Source: Tepidamorphaceae bacterium | Lineage (GTDB): Bacteria > Pseudomonadota > Alphaproteobacteria > Rhizobiales > JAKSCL01 | NCBI GenBank assembly: GCA_028289445.1 | Contig: JANQPO010000011.1 | Location: forward strand, 1 to 64,000 | Direction: 5' to 3' | DNA: 64,000 nt | Part shown: positions 35,251 through 43,735 of the stretch, piece by piece | Numbering within the stretch: the first letter of the stretch is position 1 | Layout: each line of letters starts with the position of its first letter | The notes under the pieces: generated by a model | What the model saw: the letters and a program-made list of their open reading frames with translations, nothing else | What the model was told of the DNA's origin: nothing | The model's database searches: none | Translations under genes and position numbers: made by a program

Positions 35251-35655
35251 TTAGCCGGAAAGCGCGCGAGTGAGCAGGAAGCCCGCCATTGCCGAGACGG
35301 CCGTCAGAGCCGCCCCCCAGACGACATCGACGACAAGCATCGTCAGCGGCCAGCCTTTGATTGTCGCCATATTGGTGACGCCATAGGTCGCGTAGCAGAA
35401 GAAGCCGAAAAGGGCGCCGGAGAATAACGCCGTCTGCCATGCGTCGGACTCCAACGCCGGGCGCACGGCAAAGAAAACGATGCCGACGACATAGACAAGA
35501 TAAAACACGGCTGCCCAGGCGAACTTAATGTCCTGCGTGATCACGCCCGAAAGTTGATCCCGATAGAATCCGCGAGCGAGAATTCCGAGCCACAGGCCAT
35601 CAATCGCCAGGAAGACTGCAGCTGTCAGAAGATAGGCGACGAGAAATGTCGGCAT
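35251..35655 (-). CDS. DUF2177 family membrane protein
   Basis: 134 residues with four hydrophobic segments. DUF2177 features: FLAIDGLWLGILARGFYRDQL, FYLVYVVGIVFFAVRPAL, GALFGFFCYATYGVTNMATIKGWP and VDVVWGAALTAVSA. The function is unknown, although the fold is predicted as a small inner-membrane bundle. It starts 7 bases after the DUF3095 gene and precedes aroC by 61 bases. Confidence 0.9.
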   Translation of the reverse strand: MPTFLVAYLLTAAVFLAIDGLWLGILARGFYRDQLSGVITQDIKFAWAAVFYLVYVVGIVFFAVRPALESDAWQTALFSGALFGFFCYATYGVTNMATIKGWPLTMLVVDVVWGAALTAVSAMAGFLLTRALSG

Positions 35656-35662
35656 TCCGAAC

Positions 35663-36808
35663 CTAGCTGGCCATCGCCTTCAAGCGCGCCGCGGCTTGCG
35701 CATAGCCGCCGTCAGCGCCGTCGAGAAAATGGAGATGATCGTCGGTCATCACGGTTGGCACGATACAGGTCATCAGCGCGTGCGTCTGCTGGTGGAGACC
35801 GTAGCGCGCGATGCCGGCGCGTTCCGACTCGTCCAAGCGCTTTTCGAGCGCCTCGACGGTTTCAGGTGCGCAGTCCACGGTCATCCGAAGTCCATCGTCG
35901 AACTTACGGAAGTCGGTGTTGCGTGCCGTCTGTCGCCTGTAGTGATGCGGGTTGAAATCGCCAAGCGACCAGCCGGTTTTGTCGAGCACGAGCCCCAGGA
36001 ACGCGGTGCCGATCACTTCCAATTGCCGCCTTAGTAGAGAACCGGATCGCCGGGCGGCGCGTGCTTCCAGCATCAATCCCGCCGGCGGCCAGCGAAAGCT
36101 GGGTCCGTTCTCCGGCACCGGATGTCCTTCGCGGTCGTCGGATAGGTGTGCGACGATCGTCCGCACCAGTTCGGCGAAGGCCACCGGATCGGCGCCCTCG
36201 GCCGGACGCACGATGAGCGACAGGATGACACCCTTTTTCGCGTCGATCTTGTTCCAGCGGCAGGAGAGGCCTTCCAGGTCCGGGCGCTCGTCGGGGCCTG
36301 TGGCATCGATCGTGAAACGGCCCGCCTTCATGGCATCTTCGGCCCAGGTCAGCCCTCCGCCCGAGAACACGGCGTAACGCACCGCATCGGACGCGGCATA
36401 CCAGCCGACGCGGATATCCTGTCCGGCGGCGCGTACTGCCGTCATCGGCACCATTGCGGCGCGCAGGGTCAGCCCAAGGTCGGTGGTCACCCATCCAGCG
36501 GTCTGCGCCAGAGCACGGGCGGCCGTTTCGGCCTGTTCCGGCGGCACGGCGAACGCCGCTCCGTCGCCACCAAAGATGAACGGGAAGGGGGCATGATCGA
36601 GTGCGTTCATCACTGCGCTGATTGCCGATGCGCCCGCCATGTTGACGGATTTGTACTGACCGGACGCGATGGCGCCGGTGGAATCCTCGACATCGGTCAG
36701 CCCGATCGACCAGTCGTCGGGCAGCGGCGCGTAAACATCGGGCTCGACCACCTGGGCGAAGGTGGCGAACGACGCAGTCTGGTTCGGAGCCTTGTTGGAC
36801 ATCAGCAT
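35663..36808 (-). CDS. DUF3095 domain protein with nucleotidyl-cyclase-like motifs
   Basis: 381 residues from ATG 36808 (36802 is close behind; neither has a good ribosome site). It matches DUF3095. Near the N-terminus, IGLTDVEDST followed by FIFGGDGAAFAVP resembles the two metal-Asp motifs of class III nucleotidyl cyclases (TDIEGST and GDG). The rest (about 150-381) is specific to the family. No cyclase activity is known for DUF3095, so this is an inference. It sits between a histidine phosphatase and DUF2177 in the fabI-aroC run. Confidence 0.85.
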   Translation of the reverse strand: MLMSNKAPNQTASFATFAQVVEPDVYAPLPDDWSIGLTDVEDSTGAIASGQYKSVNMAGASAISAVMNALDHAPFPFIFGGDGAAFAVPPEQAETAARALAQTAGWVTTDLGLTLRAAMVPMTAVRAAGQDIRVGWYAASDAVRYAVFSGGGLTWAEDAMKAGRFTIDATGPDERPDLEGLSCRWNKIDAKKGVILSLIVRPAEGADPVAFAELVRTIVAHLSDDREGHPVPENGPSFRWPPAGLMLEARAARRSGSLLRRQLEVIGTAFLGLVLDKTGWSLGDFNPHHYRRQTARNTDFRKFDDGLRMTVDCAPETVEALEKRLDESERAGIARYGLHQQTHALMTCIVPTVMTDDHLHFLDGADGGYAQAAARLKAMAS

Positions 36809-36849
36809 GGTTCGCAGTACGGCAGAGCCGCGCAATCGGATTTCTGGCG

Positions 36850-37449
36850 CTAGATCCAGTCGCAGCGGCCGGCACCGAGGATCATCACCTTATCCTGCGG
36901 CACCTCAAGCTTCACCAGTTCTCCAGGCGTCAGATTGAGCAGATGGCCGCGCAGGACCCGGCTGGTGCCGCCATGGGCAACGACGATCATGTCGCGATCC
37001 ACGGTGTCCAGCCATGCGCCGACGCGCCCTGAAAATTGCTGGTAGCTTTCGCCACCCGGCGGTGTGAACGACCAGCGATCGTCCTTGCGCGCTCTGTGCT
37101 GGTCGGGAAAGCGGGTCTTGATCGCCGCCGGCGTCAGACCCTCATAGGTACCGAAGGCGACCTCCCGCAGCCGGTCGTCGAAGGCGTAGCCGTTGGCCGT
37201 GAGGCCGAGCTTCTCGCGCACGATGTCAGCCGTCTGCCGCGTGCGCCGCATCGGGCTGGACACAAAGGCGAGAGCGTCAGCGGCCATATCGCGATGGCCG
37301 AGCAACTCACCCAAAGCTTCGGCGTTGCGGGCCGCCTGTGCTCGACCGAGGGCGTTCAGATCGGTTTCGGTCTGGCCCTGCATCCGGCCGGCGCGGTTCC
37401 AGTCCGTCTCGCCATGGCGGATGAAGTAGAGCGTGTGGGGAAAGGTCAA
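36850..37449 (-). CDS. Histidine phosphatase family protein (phosphoglycerate mutase-like)
   Basis: 199 residues. The catalytic RHGETDWNRAGRMQGQTETDLNALG (His11) and the second His in VVAHGGTSRVLRG are both present. The family includes cofactor-dependent phosphoglycerate mutases and various small-molecule phosphatases; length and context favour a phosphatase. Its start overlaps the oxidoreductase stop by 4 bases. A phosphatase of this kind between fabI and aroC is common in Hyphomicrobiales. Confidence 0.92.
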   Translation of the reverse strand: MTFPHTLYFIRHGETDWNRAGRMQGQTETDLNALGRAQAARNAEALGELLGHRDMAADALAFVSSPMRRTRQTADIVREKLGLTANGYAFDDRLREVAFGTYEGLTPAAIKTRFPDQHRARKDDRWSFTPPGGESYQQFSGRVGAWLDTVDRDMIVVAHGGTSRVLRGHLLNLTPGELVKLEVPQDKVMILGAGRCDWI

Positions 37450-38447
37450 AGCCTCAGCACCAACTTACCGTCATTACCGCCAGTGTAGAGCTCGTTCAGC
37501 ACGTCCGGGAAGGCGTCCAATCCACCGTCCCGGACATCCTCGCGCATCACGATCTTGCCGGCCGAATGCCATTCAGCGAGCGCGTTGGCAGCTTCCGAAT
37601 AACGCTTGATGAAATCGAAGACGATGAACCCGCGCATGGTCAACCGGTTGACCAGGACCGAGCGCAGATTCTGAGGGCCGGGCGGCACCTCAGTCGCATT
37701 GTACATGGAAATCATGCCGCACACCGGGATACGGCCGAACGTGTTCATTCGTGTTAGTGCAAAGTCGAAGATATCGCCGCCGACGCTCTCGAAATAGACG
37801 TCGATTCCGTCCGGGGTCGCAGTCTTTAGCGTGTCTTTCCAGCCTTCGGCCTTGTAGTCGATGGCGGCATCGAAGCCGAGCGTATCCATCAGCGTGGCGC
37901 ACTTCTCAGGCCCGCCGGCGATCCCAACGGCGCGAGCGCCCTTGAGCTTGGCGATCTGGCCGACGATCGATCCAACCGCACCGGAGGCAGCCGAGATGAC
38001 GACGGTCTCTCCCGGCTTCGGTTGGCCGATGTCGAGCAGGCCGAAATAGGCCGTCAAGCCCGGCATGCCGAGCCCGCCGATCCAGCGCTCCAGCGGCGCC
38101 AGGCCGAGATCGCACTGTGTCACGCCACTGCCGTCGGAAATCGCATGGCTTTGGACACCGAACAGGCCTGCGACCGGGTCGCCGGGCTTGAAATCGGGAT
38201 GGTTCGAAACGTCGACGTGTCCGGCGGAAAACCCGCGCATGGTCTCGCCAATGGCGAGCGGTGGAACATAGGACTTCACGTCGTTCATCCAGCCGCGCAT
38301 CGCCGGATCGAGCGAGACGTAGTCCAATTTGACCCGGAATTCACCGGCACCGGGCTCCGGCAGCAGTCCGGTCTCAATCGCGAAGTCTTCGCGCTTTGCC
38401 ATGCCATGGGGCCGTTGGGCCAGCGTAACGCGCTGATGATCAGTCAT
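37446..38447 (-). CDS. NADP-dependent oxidoreductase, CurA / leukotriene B4 reductase type
   Basis: 333 residues, zinc-free medium-chain reductase. ETGLLPEPGAGEFRVKLDYVSLDPAMRGWM near the N-terminus and VVISAASGAVGSIVGQIAKLKGARAVGIAGGPEKC (NADP fold) are typical of CurA/prostaglandin reductase-like enzymes that reduce alpha,beta-unsaturated carbonyls. The exact substrate is unknown. It lies 57 bases downstream of fabI and overlaps the phosphatase gene by 4 bases. Confidence 0.92.
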   Translation of the reverse strand: MTDHQRVTLAQRPHGMAKREDFAIETGLLPEPGAGEFRVKLDYVSLDPAMRGWMNDVKSYVPPLAIGETMRGFSAGHVDVSNHPDFKPGDPVAGLFGVQSHAISDGSGVTQCDLGLAPLERWIGGLGMPGLTAYFGLLDIGQPKPGETVVISAASGAVGSIVGQIAKLKGARAVGIAGGPEKCATLMDTLGFDAAIDYKAEGWKDTLKTATPDGIDVYFESVGGDIFDFALTRMNTFGRIPVCGMISMYNATEVPPGPQNLRSVLVNRLTMRGFIVFDFIKRYSEAANALAEWHSAGKIVMREDVRDGGLDAFPDVLNELYTGGNDGKLVLRL

Positions 38448-38504
38448 CGTGTGGACATCCAGGATAGAGCGGGCGAGTCGTGCCCGTCGGTCATGACGGA
38501 ATGA

Positions 38505-39317
38505 CTAAACGACCGAGATGTCCGGCGCATCGACCGCTTTCATGCCGACGGTGTGATAGCCGGAATCGACATGATGCACCTCACCGGTGACCGCGCGGCC
38601 CATGTCGGAAAGGAGATAGACCCCCGCATCGCCAACCTCGTCGATGGCCACCGTGCGCTTCAGCGGAGCGTTCAGTTCGTTCCATTTCAGAATATAGCGA
38701 AAATCGCCGATGCCGGATGCGGCCAGCGTCTTGATCGGTCCGGCGGATATAGCGTTGACCCGGATGCCCTTGCCGCCAAGGTCGACGGCCAGGTAGCGCA
38801 CGCTTGCCTCGAGCGCCGCCTTCGCGACACCCATGACGTTATAGTGCGGCATGACCTTCTCGGCGCCGTAATAGGTCAGCGTCAGGATCGACCCGCCGTC
38901 GGTCATCAGCTTTTCGGCCCGCTGGGCCAGTGCCGTCAGCGAATAGCAGGAGATCAACATGGTCTGCTGGAAGTTTGCAGCCGTCGTGTCGACATAACGG
39001 CCGACAAGCTCGCCCTTGTCGGAAAAGGCAATGGCGTGGACCAGAAAATCGAGAGAGCCCCAACGATCCGACAGGGTCGAGAAAACCGCATCCATCGATG
39101 CTTCGTCGCTGACGTCACAGTCGCCGGCCACGATCGCACCGAGTTCTTCGGCGAGCGGCTCAACCCGCTTCTTCAACGCATCGCCCTGATAGGTCAGCGC
39201 GATTTCAGCGCCGTGATCGGCGCAGGCTTTTGCAATTCCCCAGGCGATGGAGCGATTGTTGGCCACGCCCATGATCAGGCCGCGCTTGCCTGCCATCAAT
39301 CCAGCCTTGTTCCCCAT
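38505..39317 (-). CDS. fabI: Enoyl-ACP reductase (NADH)
   Basis: 270 residues. FabI motifs: GLIMGVANNRSIAWGIAKA (cofactor loop), LDFLVHAIAFSDKGELVGRYVDT, YYGAEKVMPHYNVMGVAKAALE containing the YX6K catalytic pair, and ISAGPIKTLAASGIGDF. It reduces trans-2-enoyl-ACP in fatty-acid elongation and is the target of triclosan-type inhibitors. It is divergent from pdxH; the 199-bp gap between their starts should hold both promoters. It heads the minus-strand run that ends in aroC. Confidence 0.95.
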   Translation of the reverse strand: MGNKAGLMAGKRGLIMGVANNRSIAWGIAKACADHGAEIALTYQGDALKKRVEPLAEELGAIVAGDCDVSDEASMDAVFSTLSDRWGSLDFLVHAIAFSDKGELVGRYVDTTAANFQQTMLISCYSLTALAQRAEKLMTDGGSILTLTYYGAEKVMPHYNVMGVAKAALEASVRYLAVDLGGKGIRVNAISAGPIKTLAASGIGDFRYILKWNELNAPLKRTVAIDEVGDAGVYLLSDMGRAVTGEVHHVDSGYHTVGMKAVDAPDISVV

Positions 39318-39516
39318 CGGCCGCCCCTGTCTCAGTCCATCGTTTAAGAATCATTCCGGTCTATGACATAGGGCTTTAAGGGCATCAAGCGAACCAGCGC
39401 ACGCTGCCGTCACACTTCGTTGCCGATTGAGTCAAACCTTTAGTCCGCCGATCAAACTGCGGGTTGTCTTTCGCCTCCGGCTGTGGTCTGGCAAGGCATT
39501 AATGCGGAGACCGCAC

Positions 39517-40149
39517 ATGAACGATCAGCAGGAGACTGGTTGGCTTCGCCAGGACGCAGCAACGACGGAGATGGACCCGTTTGCCCGCTTTGCCGAGTGG
39601 TTTGCCGACGCGGAGCATGCAGAACCGAACGATCCAAGCGCGATGGCGTTATCGACTGTCGACGCCGACGGTCTGCCCAATGCTCGCATGGTGCTCCTAA
39701 AGGGCTTCGACGCGCAGGGTTTCGTGTTCTACACCAATTTCGAAAGCGCCAAGGGGCAGGAACTCTTGTCGGCGAAGAAGGCTGCTTTTGTCATGCATTG
39801 GAAGTCGCTACGGCGCCAGGTGCGGGCGCGCGGTCCGGTCGAGGTCGTGAGCGACGAGGAGGCCGATGCGTACTTTCAGACCCGCGCCCGCGCGAGCCGG
39901 ATCGGCGCCTGGGCAAGCCAGCAGTCCAGACCCCTGGAGGGTCGTTTCCACCTGGAAAAGGAAGTCGCGCGCTATACGGCGAAATTTGCAGTTGGCGAAA
40001 TTCCGAGGCCACCTCACTGGTCGGGCTTCCGCATCCGCCCGGTTGAGATCGAGTTTTGGCAGGACGGCGCGTTTCGGCTGCACGATCGGGTTCGGTTCAC
40101 CCGGAACAGCCAGGACGAGGCGTGGCGGGCGGTCCGCCTCTTTCCCTAA
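39517..40149 (+). CDS. pdxH: Pyridoxamine/pyridoxine 5'-phosphate oxidase
   Basis: 210 residues. FMN/PLP-site motifs: [59 protein letters not shown] and the C-terminal [21 protein letters not shown]. It oxidises PNP/PMP to pyridoxal phosphate. ATG 39517 is chosen because GGAG sits 8 bases upstream; the earlier ATG 39502 and 39427 lack one. It is divergent from fabI, a common Hyphomicrobiales arrangement. Confidence 0.95.
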   Translation: MNDQQETGWLRQDAATTEMDPFARFAEWFADAEHAEPNDPSAMALSTVDADGLPNARMVLLKGFDAQGFVFYTNFESAKGQELLSAKKAAFVMHWKSLRRQVRARGPVEVVSDEEADAYFQTRARASRIGAWASQQSRPLEGRFHLEKEVARYTAKFAVGEIPRPPHWSGFRIRPVEIEFWQDGAFRLHDRVRFTRNSQDEAWRAVRLFP

Positions 40150-40160
40150 ATTGTCGGTGC

Positions 40161-40355
40161 CTATGAGCTGGAACCGAACAGGTCTCGTTCGAGCTTCTTT
40201 TCCATCTCGACCAGGTCGTCGGGAAGCTCCATCCCGGTCGCCCGGAGTTCGTTGAGCTTCTCCCTCAGCTTTTCATAGAGTTCGGCCACATCCTCCGGCT
40301 GATCCTCCATTTGCTGGAGCAGCAGGCTGATCTCGGCTTTGATACCCTCGAACAT
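40161..40355 (-). CDS. Small helical protein of unknown function
   Basis: 64 residues from ATG 40355 (MFEGIKAEISLLLQQ...). It is almost entirely charged amphipathic helix: EDQPEDVAELYEKLREKL and LPDDLVEMEKKLERDL. It looks like a genuine, conserved-type small protein; the high Glu/Lys/Leu content predicts a helical hairpin or coiled coil. It lies 11 bases from the convergent pdxH stop and is divergent from an SDR. ATG 40388 is a less likely start. Confidence 0.7.
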   Translation of the reverse strand: MFEGIKAEISLLLQQMEDQPEDVAELYEKLREKLNELRATGMELPDDLVEMEKKLERDLFGSSS

Positions 40356-40456
40356 GGACTTCGCCCCCGTTCTGTCGTGCGCCGGCAAGGCACGGCCATT
40401 GACCGAACCTCCACTCCCATGACACGTTCGATTTGTCCATAAGGGATGTCTCTGAG

Positions 40457-41209
40457 ATGGCCGATCGGGCCGAACCTCGAAATACGCTGCTTCTTACGGG
40501 TGCGTCGCGCGGCATCGGCCACGCGACGGTGAAGCGATTTTCATCGGCCGGCTGGCGGGTCATCACTTGTTCGCGCCATGCTTTCCCCGAGGACTGTCCG
40601 TGGGAGGCCGGTCCCGAGGATCATATTCAAGTCGACCTCGCCGATCCGGACAGCACGACTGCCGCAATCGACGACATACGGGACCGCCTTCAGGCGAACG
40701 ATGGTCGCTTAAACGCACTCGTCAACAACGCGGCGATCTCGCCGAAGCATTCCGACGGCAGCCGGATCGGCGCAATTGATATGGATGCGGCCGATTGGGC
40801 CGCGGTGTTTCAGGTCAATCTCTTCGCTCCGATCATGCTCGGACGCGGCCTCGTGGAAGAGCTGAAAGCGGCCGGTGGCGCCGTCGTCAACGTGACATCG
40901 ATCGCCGGATCTCGCGTCCACCCGTTCGCCGGCGCAGCCTATGCGACGTCGAAGGCGGCGCTTGCCGCACTGACGCGCGAGATGGCGCACGACTTCGGTC
41001 CGCTCGGTATCCGCGTCAACGCGATTGCACCAGGCGAAATCGATACCTCGATCCTGTCGCCGGGGACGGAAAAGCTGATTGAAAATATTCCGCTCCGTCG
41101 CCTTGGCACGCCGGAAGAAGTGGCGCGCGTCATCTACATGCTGTGCACGGAGGCGTCGGCTTATGTCACAGGTGCCGAGATTCACATCAATGGCGGCCAG
41201 CACGTCTGA
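40457..41209 (+). CDS. SDR family oxidoreductase
   Basis: 250 residues, classical SDR: TGASRGIGHA, a VDLADPDS cofactor Asp, NNAAIS, S in NVTSIAG, YATSK catalytic YxxxK, and VNAIAPGEIDTSI. The C-terminal VTGAEIHINGGQHV is standard. The substrate cannot be told. ATG 40457 is taken as start; the TTG at 40433 would also be in frame. It ends 6 bases before the convergent LysR stop. Confidence 0.88.
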   Translation: MADRAEPRNTLLLTGASRGIGHATVKRFSSAGWRVITCSRHAFPEDCPWEAGPEDHIQVDLADPDSTTAAIDDIRDRLQANDGRLNALVNNAAISPKHSDGSRIGAIDMDAADWAAVFQVNLFAPIMLGRGLVEELKAAGGAVVNVTSIAGSRVHPFAGAAYATSKAALAALTREMAHDFGPLGIRVNAIAPGEIDTSILSPGTEKLIENIPLRRLGTPEEVARVIYMLCTEASAYVTGAEIHINGGQHV

Positions 41210-41215
41210 CGCGAT

Positions 41216-42142
41216 TTAGATCGTCAAGCCGACATACCTGACCGCGATCGCCTCGATCTCGCCGACAAGCCAGTCGACGCCATCATCCTTGGCGCGCCGC
41301 TCATGCCGCAGCAGGGATAGGGTGATCGGGCGGATGTCGACGGGGGTCGGATAAGCGCGCAGGCCCATCGGTTTGGCAAGCGTCGCCGCAATCGCAGTTG
41401 GAACGGTCGCAACGCAATCGGTCTCGGCAGCGATCCGCAGGGCAGTGGCATAGTCCGGGACATCGACCGCAACGTGCCGAACGTGCCCGCCATCCGCGAG
41501 CGCATGTTCGACAGCGCCGAAGGGATCGCCATCCGGCGATACGCGCACATGATCGGCGCCCAGGTATTTCTTCAGGTTCAGTTTCTTGCGCAGCGGACCG
41601 CCCTTGCGCGCGACTGCGCTATAGCCTGTGTACAAGAACGGCGTCGCAGTGATGCGCTCTGGAGCTGCTGTCGCCGACGACACGGCAAGATCGATTTCCT
41701 GGTCCTCCAGCATGGTTCGCGTGGTCTCGCGATCCAGCGATAGGAAGCTGACGGTCGCGGCGGGCGCATGGGCGGCGAGCGCGTCGGCGAGGGCCGATGC
41801 AAACAAGATGGTCGCCAGTTCATTGGCCGCCACCCGGAACTGTCGGCGCGATGTGAGCGGATCGAACGGCGGCTCGGGCGACAGCGCCTGACTGGCCGTC
41901 TGCAAAATGTCGTCGACTGGGCCGATGAGACGTCGCGCGGCCTCCGTCGGTTCCATGCCGAGTTGCCGGCGAACGAAAAGGTCTTGACCGACGACCCCAC
42001 GCAGCCGTTTCAACGCGTGACTCAGCGCTGACTGGGTCAGGTCCAGCTCCTCCGCCGCTGCAGTGAGCTGACGATGTTTCATCACCGCCTGAAAGATCAG
42101 GAGCAGGGTGAAATCGATTTTGCGCAGTTGAGACAGGTTCAT
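41216..42142 (-). CDS. LysR-family transcriptional regulator
   Basis: 308 residues. HTH: FTLLLIFQAVMKHRQLTAAAEELDLTQSALSHALKRLRGVVGQDLFVRR (about 10-58); the C-terminal periplasmic-binding-like domain spans about 88-300. The helix pattern resembles the NodD/LinR group, which binds aromatic or flavonoid-like ligands. It is third in an apparent minus-strand operon after DUF1989 and a peroxiredoxin (48 bases from the latter), so it may control them. Confidence 0.9.
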   Translation of the reverse strand: MNLSQLRKIDFTLLLIFQAVMKHRQLTAAAEELDLTQSALSHALKRLRGVVGQDLFVRRQLGMEPTEAARRLIGPVDDILQTASQALSPEPPFDPLTSRRQFRVAANELATILFASALADALAAHAPAATVSFLSLDRETTRTMLEDQEIDLAVSSATAAPERITATPFLYTGYSAVARKGGPLRKKLNLKKYLGADHVRVSPDGDPFGAVEHALADGGHVRHVAVDVPDYATALRIAAETDCVATVPTAIAATLAKPMGLRAYPTPVDIRPITLSLLRHERRAKDDGVDWLVGEIEAIAVRYVGLTI

Positions 42143-42190
42143 ATGTCGATGATAGGAATTCACCCGCGCTCAGGTCAAACGCCGCAAGGA

Positions 42191-42751
42191 TTAACGATGA
42201 ACGGTGAGCCAGGCGACGACATCGCCGGCCGACCGGTCCGGCGGAAAGACCGGATAAAAGACGTGCTCAATGCGATCGTCCTTGACGATCAGCGTCAGGC
42301 GCTTGACGAGTGGCATGCCGTCGACAGTGAAGGTCGGCAATCGTAGTGTCGATGCGAATTCCAAGCCGGCATCCGACAGAATGGCAAAGGGCAGATGGAG
42401 CCGCTCCGCGACTTCACGCTGATAGTCCGTGTCTTGTGTGGACAGTCCGTAGACATCGGCACCGAGTGTCTTCAGTTCGGCGTGATGGTCGCGGAAAGCA
42501 CAGGCCTGCGGTGTGCAGCCGCGTGCGCCCGGAATGGCATCCCAGCCATCCGGCAAGGCTACACCGGGTTGGCCGGTGCGGGGATAGGCGTAGATCACAG
42601 TGCGCTCCGCACCCAGTCGGTCGAGCCGAACCGTGCCGCCGTTTGTCGACGGTAGCGCGATGGCCGGCATTGCCATGCCGCGAAGATGATCGCAGGCGCC
42701 GTCGTCTTCAGGAACCGGCAGGTCCTGCGGCAGAGCGTTCAGATCGGTCAC
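42191..42751 (-). CDS. Peroxiredoxin (AhpC/TSA, BCP-like)
   Basis: 186 residues, thioredoxin fold. The active site region is ARGCTPQACAFRDH, with the peroxidatic Cys in GCTPQAC and a possible resolving Cys 5 residues later, as in 2-Cys BCP-type enzymes. VYGLSTQDTDYQREVAERLHLPFAILSD is typical. It reduces peroxides. Its ATG overlaps the DUF1989 stop by 4 bases, which makes an operon with that gene. Confidence 0.85.
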   Translation of the reverse strand: MTDLNALPQDLPVPEDDGACDHLRGMAMPAIALPSTNGGTVRLDRLGAERTVIYAYPRTGQPGVALPDGWDAIPGARGCTPQACAFRDHHAELKTLGADVYGLSTQDTDYQREVAERLHLPFAILSDAGLEFASTLRLPTFTVDGMPLVKRLTLIVKDDRIEHVFYPVFPPDRSAGDVVAWLTVHR

Positions 42752-43350
42752 AGGTCCAAGATCTCGAAATGCGCCTCGGTCGGATTACCCGTCTTGCCGT
42801 TGATCGGCAGGATGTCCTGTGGACAGGCGGAAAACGCGACGATGAGGTCCATTTCGGCCTTCAAGAGAATGTAATCCCCGGGCTTGGTCTGCGGCTCGCC
42901 CCAGGACAGGTGGCCGTCCGTGTCCCAGGGAATATTCATGAACAGATTGAGCGGTGAGGGGCATTCCGGCGGCGTCAGACCGATCTCACGCATGCCGGCA
43001 TAGAGATTGTCGGTGCAGTTGTCGTGGTACTCCGTGCACCCAAGAAGCCCGAAGCGCTCATTGTCGCAGGCCGCCATCAGCGTGTCGTGGATGCCGGGCG
43101 AGGTGTCCTCGACGATCGTCATGATCGGCCGGCGTTTGTTGGTGTAAAGCGGGTCGCCGACACGCGGCATGATGCGTTGCAGCGTCGGGCGGGTGTGCTC
43201 CATCGACATGAACTCGACCATATGGCCGGCGCGAAAGGCCCAGGTGTCGACCACCTGCTCGCCATGCGTATTGATCACTTTGACGCCCTGCCCGGCGGCG
43301 ACGAACGCGGCCTTGCCGCGCCGCGCCGGAATGGTCTGGATCTGGCTCAT
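42748..43350 (-). CDS. DUF1989 (urea-carboxylase-associated type) protein
   Basis: 200 residues. DUF1989 pattern: IPARRGKAAFVAAGQGVKVINTHGEQVVDTWAF, SMEHTRP, CDNERFGLLGC.EYHDNC, LNLFMNIPWDTDGHLSW and DLIVAFSACPQDI. The family accompanies urea carboxylase or guanidine/nitrogen genes and is also found alone; the Cys/His set suggests metal binding. No urea carboxylase is adjacent here. ATG 43350 has AGGA about 8 bases upstream; the earlier ATG 43392 has none. Confidence 0.88.
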   Translation of the reverse strand: MSQIQTIPARRGKAAFVAAGQGVKVINTHGEQVVDTWAFRAGHMVEFMSMEHTRPTLQRIMPRVGDPLYTNKRRPIMTIVEDTSPGIHDTLMAACDNERFGLLGCTEYHDNCTDNLYAGMREIGLTPPECPSPLNLFMNIPWDTDGHLSWGEPQTKPGDYILLKAEMDLIVAFSACPQDILPINGKTGNPTEAHFEILDL

Positions 43351-43421
43351 CGGTTCATCCTGTCCAAGTCCCGTATCGCGCATACCTAGCATCGCGACGA
43401 AATAGTGTCGCGGACAGTGTA

Positions 43422-43687
43422 GAGTCCATATTCAACTAGGTCATGCGTTCTGCGCGTGTCGGATTTCGTTCCTGACAAGGCGCAAGACCGCTGGAAGTCT
43501 GGCCGACTTTCAAGGACTTGCAACGCCGTCAGGGACGAAATCCACTGCGCCCGGAGGGTTTGAAGAGAGCCGTCCATCTGCCGCGCAAACCTCTCTCGCA
43601 TAGGCTTTGGCCTGTCCGTCGTTCGGTTTGCTTGCATCTGAACGGCTCTCTTCAAACAGAACACATAACCTAGTTGAATATGGACCC
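43422..43687. repeat. 266-bp element of nested inverted repeats
   Basis: Outer arms 43422-43452 and 43657-43687 are inverted copies (28 of 31 match). Inside are two separate hairpins: 43461-43476 with 43528-43543 (15 of 16, with a further stem AAGTC/GACTT at its tip), and 43558-43573 with 43642-43657 (16 of 16). Folded, the strand makes a long stem opening into two arms. It fills the gap between the DUF1989 gene (starts 43350) and the lysE-type gene (starts 43736). It resembles a MITE or other palindromic mobile element; no transposase and no target duplication are visible. Confidence 0.7.
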
Positions 43688-43735
43688 TTCGGATTCCGCT
43701 GGACATTCGTGCACGCAGTTGAGACATGCCGATCC

